A DNA stretch of 64,000 nt from Candidatus Accumulibacter propinquus. GTDB taxonomy: Bacteria > Pseudomonadota > Gammaproteobacteria > Burkholderiales > Rhodocyclaceae. Shown here piece after piece: positions 34,752 through 43,233 of the stretch. The position numbers were made by a program, and so were the translations under genes. The stretch spans positions 62,001-126,000 of the forward strand of contig JADKBU010000003.1 in NCBI GenBank assembly GCA_016714935.1, given 5' to 3'. Every line of letters starts with the position of its first letter. Positions within the stretch are counted from its first letter, which is position 1. Under the pieces are notes generated by a model. That model did no database searches. It was not told the DNA's origin and was given only the letters and a program-made list of their open reading frames with translations.

Positions 34752-36413
34752 TCAGCCGGCGTCCGGCGGGCGCTTTTTTCGCCATACGGGGAGCAGCGCG
34801 GCGAGCTTGTCGCGATGCGACAGACGTTCATCGGACAGCGCCTCAAGAAAATCCGATAACGGTTTCGACTTCACGACCGCGAAGCCAGTGAGCAGTACCG
34901 ACGGAATGGCCACCAGGGCAAAGAAGAGGATTCTGTCGATCAACCCGTCCTGGGCGGTGTCGATCAGATTGATTCCTAGGAAGCCGGTGGTGATCGTCGC
35001 CACCAGTCCGGCGGTGGTCACCACCGTCAACCGCACCACCGTGTTGGCCTGCCGGCGCAGGCTGTCGCTGTCCAGGTACTGGCTCATGTCCTGGATTTCC
35101 TCTCGCAGCTCGGTGTAGAGATTTTCGGTGCCCAGGTGATCACGGGTCATGCTGAACAGCGCTCTGGCCTGTGCCTGATCCGAGATCTCATGGAACCAGT
35201 AGCGATGGCTGAAGCGCAGGAAGACTTCGAGGATCTCCCGGATGGCGCGTTTGAATTGCTTGACCGATTCGGCGTTGCCAATTTCCAGACGATTGAGCGC
35301 CGTGACCAGACGATCCGAGAGCATCAGCAGCGCCGCCTTGTGGAAATGCGGAATCAGTGCCAGCAGGAAGAACTGGTGGCGAAACTGCCCGAGCAGACCG
35401 GTTTCCAGTCCAGTGAAGTAATCGTCATGGGCGCTGCCGACCATCACGAAGGCGTGGCCGCAGGACAGCAGGCGCGTTCCCGGATCGTCAGCCTGTGGAT
35501 GCCAGAAGCGGTCGATGCAGTAGCGGCTTTCAAAACCTTCGAGATGTTGGTCGGAATAGGGCAGGGAGCCGTGCTTTCCAGGTCCGGTGACCAGGACCAG
35601 GCGGGCGAAGTCGCCGCGACTCAAGGTGCGCGGATCGTCCATCGCCAGGTAGGCCAGCAGCGGCATGCGGTGATACTCGATCTGCCGGTAGCGGACCAGA
35701 CCCTGCGCATCCGAGTGGTGCAGCACCAGGGGGCGCAGCAAAAATTCCCAGTGCGAGGAAATACACGGCGCACGGAAACGGCTGACGAAAGACAGGTACT
35801 TGCTGCGCTTCTCGTAGTCGGAAGCGGACAACAACTGACCGTCCGCCGCCAGCCACTCGCAACGTTTGAGGCAATGGCCGCCACTGCCATCGTCGTCCCA
35901 GTACGGCGGATAGGCGCGGCCAAAGCGATACAGCGTGTCCTGTACCTGTCGCAGTTCGAGGTTGTCGGCGCAAATTTCGACGACCAGGATGACGACGTCG
36001 ATGTCGTAGAAGAAATACAGGTCCAGGTGCACGATCTCGAAGTTGAGCGCCTCGTCGCCCTCCTTGAAGGTCATCCGTACCTTCGCCACGTCATGACGCC
36101 GGAAAATGCGGATCGGTGACTCGCCGTAGCGCGCGATGGCCTTCTGGCCTCCGCCCTCACCGTAAAGGAAGCGCTGGACGTACGGCAGAAAGGTGACGAA
36201 CTCGCTGTAGTGGCGCTCGTGGAATTGACCGGGGTCGCCGGAAAACTCGTCGACGAGTTCATGCCACGGATTGTCGGGTGAGGCCGCTTCGAGCAACTGG
36301 CTATGGCTGTCGATGGGGGCATCGGCGGGCAACGGCATCAACTGCAGCGGCCACATGAGGATCTGCCGGAAATGACTGACCCGCTGGTCTGCGGCCCTGA
36401 TCTCTGCTGGCAT
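34752..36413 (-). CDS. CorA-like two-helix membrane protein
   Basis: A protein of about 553 residues with a long soluble N-terminal region and two C-terminal membrane helices. The end of the first helix reads GFLGIN, matching the CorA Gly-Met-Asn signature in the GIN variant, and helices of the form VVRLTVVTTAGLVATITTG and RILFFALVAIPSVLL flank it. This points to a CorA-superfamily divalent-cation channel with an unusually large cytoplasmic part. The ATG at 36413 has GGAGG with 5-base spacing; another ATG lies 4 codons upstream. The P-type ATPase gene follows 90 bases later. Confidence 0.72.
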   Translation of the reverse strand: MPAEIRAADQRVSHFRQILMWPLQLMPLPADAPIDSHSQLLEAASPDNPWHELVDEFSGDPGQFHERHYSEFVTFLPYVQRFLYGEGGGQKAIARYGESPIRIFRRHDVAKVRMTFKEGDEALNFEIVHLDLYFFYDIDVVILVVEICADNLELRQVQDTLYRFGRAYPPYWDDDGSGGHCLKRCEWLAADGQLLSASDYEKRSKYLSFVSRFRAPCISSHWEFLLRPLVLHHSDAQGLVRYRQIEYHRMPLLAYLAMDDPRTLSRGDFARLVLVTGPGKHGSLPYSDQHLEGFESRYCIDRFWHPQADDPGTRLLSCGHAFVMVGSAHDDYFTGLETGLLGQFRHQFFLLALIPHFHKAALLMLSDRLVTALNRLEIGNAESVKQFKRAIREILEVFLRFSHRYWFHEISDQAQARALFSMTRDHLGTENLYTELREEIQDMSQYLDSDSLRRQANTVVRLTVVTTAGLVATITTGFLGINLIDTAQDGLIDRILFFALVAIPSVLLTGFAVVKSKPLSDFLEALSDERLSHRDKLAALLPVWRKKRPPDAG

Positions 36414-36508
36414 GTTCACCTCCATGAAGAATCCAAGAAAAGATCCGTGCGACGGTTGCTCCGCGGCTGGTCATCACGGAAGGCTGCTGCGCTCGCCTTG
36501 TCCGGTAT

Positions 36509-37426
36509 TCAGCAGCCAAGCTCGGCAAGCAGCGTCCCGACCATACGCTCGGCCTGGCGAAGATAGCCGCTGCCGAACAGGTTCAAGTGATTGAGCACGT
36601 GATAGAGGTTGTACAGCGTCTTGCGCTGCTCGTAACCGTCGCTCAATGGCCAGGCCTCACGGTAGCCCGCGTAGAAACTGTCCGGAAAACCTCCGAACAG
36701 CTCGCTCATCGCCAGATCGGCTTCGCGGTCGCCGAAATGGACGGCCGGATCGAACAGGGTCAGGGTGCCCGTCTGGTCAGTCGCGGCGTTGCCGTGCCAC
36801 AGGTCGCCATGCAGCAGGCTGGGTTGTGGGTGATGGTCGACGAACAATGCTGCAAGTTTGCCGGCCAGGCGTTCGCCGTCGGCGATCAGCCGGTTGTACT
36901 GGGCGTTTCGCCTGGCCAGTTCGAGCTGCGGCAACAGGCGCCGGTGGGAAAAGAAGAAGGGCCAGGTACGATGCTCGGCATTGTGCTGTACTGTGCTGCC
37001 GATGAAGTTGTCACGATGCCAGCCGTACTGCGGACCACGCTGGCGGTGCAGTGCAGCCAGTGCGTGCCCCGCCTTCGCCCCCTGCTGGCCTGTACGCAAG
37101 GTTTGCAGCGGCAGGTATTCGAGGAGCAGATAAGCCTGCCGGCCGCTCACCCCGTGCCCGACTACCCGCGGCACGCGCAGTGCGGGACAAGCGGCCAGCG
37201 CGCGCAGGCCATCAGCCTCGGCAGCGAACATGTCGGCCAGTTTGGCGTCGTTCAGTTTGACGAAGTAGCGTTCGCCCGCGCTTGCCAACATCAGCGCGCG
37301 CGAAATCGAACCACCGGTGATTTCGGTCAGCGAGTCGATGTTTGCCGGTGAACCCGTGCCGACGCTGATGGCCTCGCACAGTGCCGCAGCAAGCGGCGCA
37401 TCGAGTTGCTCCTGGTCCGGTCTCAT
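36509..37426 (-). CDS. Fructosamine kinase family protein
   Basis: A 305-residue protein of the fructosamine/ketosamine-3-kinase family, which phosphorylates sugar-protein adducts and so aids deglycation. It has ITGGSISRA, the catalytic loop LLHGDLWHGN (206-213) and metal-binding FDPAVHFGDREADLAM (225-240). The start at 37426 (MRPDQEQL) fits the family length. The frame open to 37570 adds non-conserved residues. It is 95 bases upstream of the CorA-like gene on the same strand. Confidence 0.9.
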   Translation of the reverse strand: MRPDQEQLDAPLAAALCEAISVGTGSPANIDSLTEITGGSISRALMLASAGERYFVKLNDAKLADMFAAEADGLRALAACPALRVPRVVGHGVSGRQAYLLLEYLPLQTLRTGQQGAKAGHALAALHRQRGPQYGWHRDNFIGSTVQHNAEHRTWPFFFSHRRLLPQLELARRNAQYNRLIADGERLAGKLAALFVDHHPQPSLLHGDLWHGNAATDQTGTLTLFDPAVHFGDREADLAMSELFGGFPDSFYAGYREAWPLSDGYEQRKTLYNLYHVLNHLNLFGSGYLRQAERMVGTLLAELGC

Positions 37427-37659
37427 GACCCTGCTTGCGGCTTGAGTCGAATGCCGGTCAGCATCGCGACCCTGGAGCCATCGCACGGGGCCGGGTTTAC
37501 TCGTGCCGGGGAATGTGTTGTGATAAGGCGACGCGTGCCGGCTGTCGGTGACCACGCACCAGGCAGGCATGTCGCGGCTGCGGCTCGCGCGACGCGTTCT
37601 CGAAACGACCCGTGTACACTCTCTATCCAGATCACTTCAATATCCCGGAGGCACTTCCC

Positions 37660-37977
37660 ATGAAAACCCGCTTGCTCGTCCTTTCCGCCATGCTGGCCAT
37701 CGCCGTTGCAGCCTGCGACAACAAACCAAAGGCCACCACCGAATCCGGGCAGAAGGCCGAGGAATCGGCCAAGAAGGCCGGCGCAGCCGTTGGCGCGGCG
37801 GCTGAGGCCACCAAGGAAGCCGCCAAGGACGCGGCCGTCGCAGCCAAGGAGAGTGCGGTCGGCGCGACAGCCGCTGCCAAGGAGGCCACCAAGGAGGCCG
37901 TCGAGGCGACCAAGGAGGCCGGCAAGGAAATGGTGGTCAAGGCCGCCGACGCCACCAAGGCCGCCGTGTCGAAGTAA
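37660..37977 (+). CDS. Alanine/lysine-rich helical lipoprotein
   Basis: A 105-residue protein with a lipoprotein signal (MKTRLLVLSAMLAIAVAAC, lipobox AVAAC). After the cysteine it is almost wholly Ala, Lys, Glu and Thr, with repeated ATKEA-type units, predicting one long amphipathic helix similar in composition to LEA-type or Lpp-like proteins. CCCGGAGGCACTTCCC precedes the ATG. The family is not recognised beyond that. Confidence 0.85.
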   Translation: MKTRLLVLSAMLAIAVAACDNKPKATTESGQKAEESAKKAGAAVGAAAEATKEAAKDAAVAAKESAVGATAAAKEATKEAVEATKEAGKEMVVKAADATKAAVSK

Positions 37978-37981
37978 GTTT

Positions 37982-38028
37982 CGGCCGCCCAGGAAGGCAA
38001 GACAAGCGCTTCCTGCGATGCGCGGCCG
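37982..38028. terminator. Nested inverted repeat between convergent genes
   Basis: Outer arms CGGCCGC (37982-37988) and GCGGCCG (38022-38028), inner arms CAGGAAG (37990-37996) and CTTCCTG (38009-38015). It lies between the lipoprotein gene and the convergent hemerythrin-cyclase gene, where a bidirectional terminator would be expected. No T-run. Confidence 0.5.
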
Positions 38029-38032
38029 TACA

Positions 38033-39553
38033 TCAGGCCTCGCAGACCAGGTCGCCTGGCGTCGCCGGGGCGCTGTGGTCAGCATGCTGGGGCGGCGTTG
38101 TCGCCGCGACCCCTGCGCCTTGCCGGAAGGCTGACGAAGCTTGTGCTCGCAGACAGGGAAAGAACTCGCGGTCGGCACCGAGCATGTGCTTGGTGACCAC
38201 CTCATAGGCCAGAAACTGGAAAACGTCGCCGACCCCCTGTTTGCCCGTGCGGTAGGCGTCGACCAGCGTCAGTCCCTGGAGGACGAGTTGTCGATGCAGC
38301 AGCACGTGTTCGGCGGTGCCGGGGAAACCGGCCGCCAGGATGACCGACTCCTCATCGTTGAAGTGCTGCAGCACGTCGGCCAGCAGGCGGTCGATGATCT
38401 CGTCTACGCTGGCCGCGGCTTGTCCGGAGAGGATGGCCGACAGCAGTTCGTTGGCGTCCGCAAAAAGCAGTCGGTGACCGCGGTCGACGAGTTCGTCGCC
38501 GCATTCGTACGCCGCGTGCCAGACCAGTTGCACGAAACTTCCGATGACGCAATCCTTCATGCTGTCCGTGGTCGTCGCCTGTGGTGCGACCTGGACCTGG
38601 TTCCTGCCGGCACTCTTGGCCCGGTAAAGCGCTTGATCGGCGCGCTCGAACCACTCCTCCCAGGAGTCTTCGGGCCGGCATTCGGCAACTCCCATGCTGA
38701 CCGTGAGTTGCCCTACGGCCATGAAGGTTGCGGCTGCGACCTGCTGACGCAGTCGTTCGGCAAGGATCGCCGCACTGGCCCGTCGGGTATCCGAGCACAG
38801 GATGACGAATTCCTCGCCTCCCCAACGGGCCAGTGAGTCGCTCCCGCGCAGTCGTCCCTGCAGCAACTCGGCCAAGGCCTGCAGCACCTGGTCGCCGGCG
38901 TGATGGCCGTTGTGGTCGTTGATCGCCTTGAAGAAATCGATATCGATGAGGATCATGCTCAACGGCTGACCATAGCGGTGGAGGCGATCCATTTCCTTGC
39001 GCGCGCACTCTTCGAGACGGCGCCGGTTCCAGGCACCGGTGAGTTTGTCGGTGCTGGCTACCTGCTCGAGTTCGATCACGGTTCGCTGCAATTGCTGGTT
39101 GACCTGTTGCAGCCGGTCGAGTGTCTGGTGCAGGGCCGAACTGGCTTGTGGCGAGGAGATCTCGTGGATGACCGAGGCAATCGACTGCAGACGCTGGTCG
39201 GTGCCCAGGACAGGGAGCTTCAGCCATAAATAGGGACGTCCCTGTTCACCACTGGCGGGGAGGTTGATCTCGACGCAGGCCGCTGGTGCTCCGTCAATGA
39301 TGAGCTGGTCGCAGTGAGCGAGTCGTTCGACCCGATCTGCGGGCAGGAGGTCGCTCTCCGACCTTCCGGCCAACCGACCCGTGCCCTGACACAGGAGTTG
39401 CTCGATGGCCTGGTTGGCGAGTCGGTAGCGTCCGTCCAGGCGTTTGATGCCGAACCCGACGCGCGAATTGGCCGGCATCAACAGCGACAGCAAACCCGAG
39501 ATCGGGATTACGGCGTGCCGCACAAGCTGGTCGATCTGCTCGATGTGATTCAT
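38033..39553 (-). CDS. Diguanylate cyclase with PAS-like and hemerythrin domains
   Basis: A protein of about 506 residues. A PAS-like region (GFGIKRLDGRYRLANQAIEQLL) is followed by a coiled coil and a GGDEF domain with an intact signature (ARWGGEEFVIL), predicting c-di-GMP synthesis. The C-terminal domain resembles bacteriohemerythrin: histidines in VDRGHRL, LQHFNDEES and TAEHVLLHRQ are placed like the di-iron ligands, suggesting oxygen or redox sensing. The start at 39553 (MNHIEQI) follows two in-frame GTG codons and is uncertain. It is the last gene of the minus-strand signalling cluster. Confidence 0.87.
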   Translation of the reverse strand: MNHIEQIDQLVRHAVIPISGLLSLLMPANSRVGFGIKRLDGRYRLANQAIEQLLCQGTGRLAGRSESDLLPADRVERLAHCDQLIIDGAPAACVEINLPASGEQGRPYLWLKLPVLGTDQRLQSIASVIHEISSPQASSALHQTLDRLQQVNQQLQRTVIELEQVASTDKLTGAWNRRRLEECARKEMDRLHRYGQPLSMILIDIDFFKAINDHNGHHAGDQVLQALAELLQGRLRGSDSLARWGGEEFVILCSDTRRASAAILAERLRQQVAAATFMAVGQLTVSMGVAECRPEDSWEEWFERADQALYRAKSAGRNQVQVAPQATTTDSMKDCVIGSFVQLVWHAAYECGDELVDRGHRLLFADANELLSAILSGQAAASVDEIIDRLLADVLQHFNDEESVILAAGFPGTAEHVLLHRQLVLQGLTLVDAYRTGKQGVGDVFQFLAYEVVTKHMLGADREFFPCLRAQASSAFRQGAGVAATTPPQHADHSAPATPGDLVCEA

Positions 39554-39611
39554 CACCACGGCATCCCGGCCGGTTTGGCTTCGGCACCGGCGGCTGACGT
39601 CGGCTGCGGCC

Positions 39612-40664
39612 TCAACGGCTTGCTTCAGGCTGTGGACGCGGTGCAAGGATGACCCGATTGCGTCCCTGCATTTTGGCGGTGTACAACGCACGATCCGCGC
39701 GGGCCACGAATTCGCTGCCGGATTCGCCGCCGAGGTAGTCGGCGACACCGATCGAGACGGACATGTTGCCAATCAGCGCTTCCTTGTCGCCACTGCGCCG
39801 CACCCGGCTGGAGAAGACCAGCGCCCGCAGGGCCTCGGCCAGGCCAATGGCGCCGCCGCGCGGTGTTGTCGGCAGGATCACCGCGAACTCCTCGCCGCCG
39901 TAGCGCGCCGCCGTGTCCTTGCCCTTGACATTGGCCCTGAGGATCTGTCCGACCTTGGCCAGGACCCGGTCGCCGAAGACGTGTCCGTGCGCGTCGTTGA
40001 TGCGTTTGAAATTGTCGATATCGATCATCAACAGGCACGGACCGGACAGGTCCGGCTGCGCCTCGGCCAGGCAGGCCGCCAGCGCGAGATCGAAGCTCTT
40101 GCGGTTGGCCAGCCCGGTCAGGGCGTCGATCAGCGCCTCTTCGCGCGCGCGCGCGACCTCCTGCCGGAGCTGTTGCGCTTCGCGGGTACTCTCCGCGAGC
40201 TGCTCCTGCAGCCTGCTGATCGCGCCCTGCATCTCGCGGGTGCCGCGCAGGATGTCCTCGACGCCGGCGGCCAGCGGTCCGGGGGAGTCTACAGGGCGCA
40301 GCAGGGTATCCGTCCAGCGTTCCAGCGAACTGCCGTAGCGGGACGCCTGATCGACCGCCTCCGCCGCGGAATCGGAAACCTGGCCGACGATTTGGCTGAC
40401 GCTGTCGCCGATGCGCAAGGCGGTCTTCGAGTCGAGCTCGGCCAGGTAGCGGTCATACAGTGCGTAGGTCGCCTCGTCGTCGAGCGGCCCCTCGTCGCCG
40501 AGGTGGTTATCGATCGCGGCCTGCAGCGCCGGGTTGAGATTCGCCACGTACTCGTACCAGATGGCATAACTCGCCGGATGCAGGCCGGCTTTCTGCTTGG
40601 TCATTTGCTTCAGTGCCAGACGCAGATAGTCTGCGCTCTGGGCGCTGCTGTGGCGATACTTCAT
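39612..40664 (-). CDS. Diguanylate cyclase (GGDEF) with helical N-terminus
   Basis: A 350-residue protein. The first 180 residues are helical with no membrane segment; the C-terminal GGDEF domain has ARYGGEEFAVIL and the metal/GTP residues in LMIDIDNFKRINDAHGH. An inhibitory RxxD site is not evident where expected. The ATG at 40664 overlaps the stop of a degraded EAL remnant by 4 bases (ATGA). Its cyclase is predicted to be active. Confidence 0.88.
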   Translation of the reverse strand: MKYRHSSAQSADYLRLALKQMTKQKAGLHPASYAIWYEYVANLNPALQAAIDNHLGDEGPLDDEATYALYDRYLAELDSKTALRIGDSVSQIVGQVSDSAAEAVDQASRYGSSLERWTDTLLRPVDSPGPLAAGVEDILRGTREMQGAISRLQEQLAESTREAQQLRQEVARAREEALIDALTGLANRKSFDLALAACLAEAQPDLSGPCLLMIDIDNFKRINDAHGHVFGDRVLAKVGQILRANVKGKDTAARYGGEEFAVILPTTPRGGAIGLAEALRALVFSSRVRRSGDKEALIGNMSVSIGVADYLGGESGSEFVARADRALYTAKMQGRNRVILAPRPQPEASR

Positions 40665-41017
40665 CGTCGGTTTCTCTCTGTTGGGTCTGGCTGACCGGCC
40701 ATTCTCCACGAAGCCAGTTTCTCGCTGTCGGGGGCAGGGTGAATCTGCAGCCGCGGCGCTGCCGGCGTCGCGGGCGGCAGCAGGCGACTGGACAAACCGG
40801 CTTGTAGTTTAGGGCATTTTGCTCGTGGCAGGAATTCGAACTGGGCGCGGGTTTTGGCGCCATCGGCAATCACCTCCAGCTCCAGCCTGTGCGCCGTGGC
40901 CATGATCGCCGTGCCGGTTCCGGCAGCGATGACACGGTGCAAGCCGATTGGAAAGTGCCTGACATACGATCAGTTGAGTTTCAGGGCAATCGACAGACTG
41001 CGGAAGCGGCTGGTCAT
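40661..41017 (-). pseudogene. Deletion remnant of an EAL-domain protein
   Basis: Reading down the minus strand, an ATG at 41017 with AAAGGA upstream opens MTSRFRSLSIALKLN and stops at 40970. This resembles the start of a membrane signalling protein. Then from 40942 a frame matches the C-terminal end of EAL domains: TAIMATAHRLELEVIADGA-KTRAQFEFL-PRAKCPKLQAG-LSSRLLPP. This parallels the usual AHxLxLxVIAEGVET-AQLxFL-GC-QGYLxSxPLP pattern with decay. Everything between (sensor, GGDEF, most of EAL) is missing. The residual frame ends in ATGA overlapping the next cyclase gene. Confidence 0.65.
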
Positions 41018-41079
41018 GCGCTGGTCCTTTCACGGGCGGGGATGGCAGAGTACTACGGTGCCGGCGGCGCAGGCGGGGG

Positions 41080-43233
41080 TCACTCGGCGGTCTGCGCCGA
41101 CAGTCCGCGATCGAAGCGGTCGCCGCGGCGCAGCAGCGCTGCGAAGTCATCGGCCGCGATCGGCGGCGAATACAGGTAACCCTGCTGGATCGGGCAGCCG
41201 TGGGCCAGCAGAAAGCCGGCCTGCGCGCGGGTCTCGACGCCCTCGGCGACCACCTGCATGCCGAATCGACGTCCGAGTTCGATCACCGACAGGGCGATGG
41301 CGGCGTCCTTGTCGCCCAGGGTCACGTCGGTGATGAACGATCGGTCGATCTTCAACTCGTCGAGCGGAAAACGCTTGAGATAGCTCAACGAGGAATAACC
41401 GGTCCCGAAATCGTCGAGCGACAAGCCGAAGCCCTTCTCGCGCAAGCGGTTCAGGCGGGCGATGGTGCTCTCGGCATCGACCATCAGCAGCGATTCGGTC
41501 AGTTCGAGCAGCAGTTGCCCTGGCGACACGCCTGCCCGGCGTAGCGCGTCATCCAGTCGGTCGGCGATGTCTTCCTGCAGGAAGCTTGGGCTGGCCAGAT
41601 TGATCGACAGGCGCAGCGGCGGCAGGCCGGCGTCCTGCCACTGCCGCAACTGGCGTGCGGCAGCGGTCACCACCCAGTCACCGAGCGCGACGATCAGCCC
41701 CGATTCCTCGGCCAGACCGATGAACTGATCCGGTCCGAGCAGGCCGCGTTGCGGATGCTGCCAGCGTACCAGTGCCTCGGCGCCGATCAACCGGCCGCTG
41801 CCGGCGTCGACCTTGGGCTGAAAGTGCAGGCGCAATTCGTCGTTGCCGATCGCTCGTCGCAGCGCGTTTTCCAGCCCGAGCTTGACGCTGGCCGCGGCAT
41901 TCATCTCTTTATCGAAAAAATGGCAGGTCGAAGGGCCGGTCGCCTTCGCGGCGTACATCGCCTGCTCGGCGTGCCGCCATAGTGTCTCGACCGTCTTGCC
42001 GTCGCGGGGAAAGACGGCAATGCCGATACTGGCGGTGAGCACGATTTCGCTGCCGCCGAGCAACAGCGGCAGCGAAATCGTCTTCAGCAAGCGTTCGGCG
42101 ACCAGCGCGGCGTGGCTGGCCGCGCGGACTTCGAGCACCAGCACCGTGAAGGCATCACCGTCGATGCGCGCCACGACTTCGGCGGTACGCATCGGCGGTT
42201 TCAGTGCCAGCAGGTCGGCGCCGCGGACCTCCGCGCGCAGCCGTTCGGCAAGCGTGCATAGCAACTGATCACCGGCCGCGTCGCCGAGCGCATCGTTGAC
42301 CGTCTTGAAATGGTCGATGTCGAGATACAGGATCGCGCACGCGCTCTTGTCGCGGCGGGAGCGTTCGAGTTCGACCTCGACCAGTTGGCTGAAGAACTGC
42401 CGGTTGGCCAGGCCGGTCAGCCCGTCGTGCAAGGCCATGTGCTGGATGCGCCGCTGCGCCTCGACGCGCTCGGTGATGTCCTGCGTGACGCCTTCGATCG
42501 TGATGATGCGACCGCTGCCGTCGCGGACCGCGACCGCCTGTTCGAAAACCTCGCAAAGAGTGGCGTCTGGTCGATCGATGCCGTAGGTCAGCTGGTAGGC
42601 GGTACCTTCGAAGAGCAGCGCCTGGCGAGCAGCGCCGACGGTGGCGCGATCACTTTCGCGGACCATGTCGAGGAACCTCTCGGGCGTCGCCGCGCCGGCC
42701 AGCTTCCAGTCGCCACTGAAGATCTGCTGCAGTTCGTCGGACCATGAGAATCGCTGCTCGGCGATCGACCATTCCCAACTGCCCATCCGCGCCAGGCGTT
42801 GGGCGTGTGCCAGTCGCTGCTGGCTGTGCGTCACGAGGGCGATGGCGTGGCTGGCGCGCAGACCATAACGCACACGTTGCGTCAGCAACAGCCAGTTGAT
42901 CGGCTTGGTGATGAAGTCGGTGGCGCCGGCGCGGTAGGCGCGTTCGATCGATTCGCTGTCGTTGAGGCCGGTGAGCATCAGGATCGGCAACCATTGGCCG
43001 CGCGGGTGCCGGCGCAGACGTTCGCAAACCGTATAGCCGTCGATGCCCGGCATCAGCACATCGAGCAGCATCAGGTCGAAGGGGCTTTCCTCGAACACGC
43101 GCAGCGCCTGTTCACCGCAGTCGGCTTCGCTGACCTCGAAGCCGGCGTGTCGCAGCGATTCTGCGGCCAGCATGCGGATCATCGCGTCGTCATCGACGAG
43201 CAGCACGCGCCCGTGTTCAGGCTGTGTTTTCAT
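41080..43233 (-). CDS. Response regulator with PAS, degenerate GGDEF and intact EAL domains
   Basis: A 717-residue protein: receiver domain with D58 (LMLLDVLMPGIDG), PAS/PAC region (about 150-270), GGDEF domain, and EAL domain. The cyclase signature is degraded (RIDGDAF in place of GGDEF), so synthesis is unlikely. The phosphodiesterase residues are kept: AEALVRW, LELTES, DDFGTGYSS, LKIDRSF and VAEGVET. It is therefore predicted to degrade c-di-GMP under control of phosphorylation. It overlaps the upstream hybrid kinase by 4 bases (ATGA), so that kinase is the likely partner. Confidence 0.92.
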   Translation of the reverse strand: MKTQPEHGRVLLVDDDAMIRMLAAESLRHAGFEVSEADCGEQALRVFEESPFDLMLLDVLMPGIDGYTVCERLRRHPRGQWLPILMLTGLNDSESIERAYRAGATDFITKPINWLLLTQRVRYGLRASHAIALVTHSQQRLAHAQRLARMGSWEWSIAEQRFSWSDELQQIFSGDWKLAGAATPERFLDMVRESDRATVGAARQALLFEGTAYQLTYGIDRPDATLCEVFEQAVAVRDGSGRIITIEGVTQDITERVEAQRRIQHMALHDGLTGLANRQFFSQLVEVELERSRRDKSACAILYLDIDHFKTVNDALGDAAGDQLLCTLAERLRAEVRGADLLALKPPMRTAEVVARIDGDAFTVLVLEVRAASHAALVAERLLKTISLPLLLGGSEIVLTASIGIAVFPRDGKTVETLWRHAEQAMYAAKATGPSTCHFFDKEMNAAASVKLGLENALRRAIGNDELRLHFQPKVDAGSGRLIGAEALVRWQHPQRGLLGPDQFIGLAEESGLIVALGDWVVTAAARQLRQWQDAGLPPLRLSINLASPSFLQEDIADRLDDALRRAGVSPGQLLLELTESLLMVDAESTIARLNRLREKGFGLSLDDFGTGYSSLSYLKRFPLDELKIDRSFITDVTLGDKDAAIALSVIELGRRFGMQVVAEGVETRAQAGFLLAHGCPIQQGYLYSPPIAADDFAALLRRGDRFDRGLSAQTAE

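Noticed and set aside
38352..39227. Alternative minus-strand frame of 291 codons
   Set aside because: It is in another frame of the hemerythrin-cyclase gene and shows only Arg/Pro/Gly-rich composition.
40809..41150. Open frame of 113 codons on the minus strand
   Set aside because: It overlaps the EAL remnant in a different frame and has no recognisable features.
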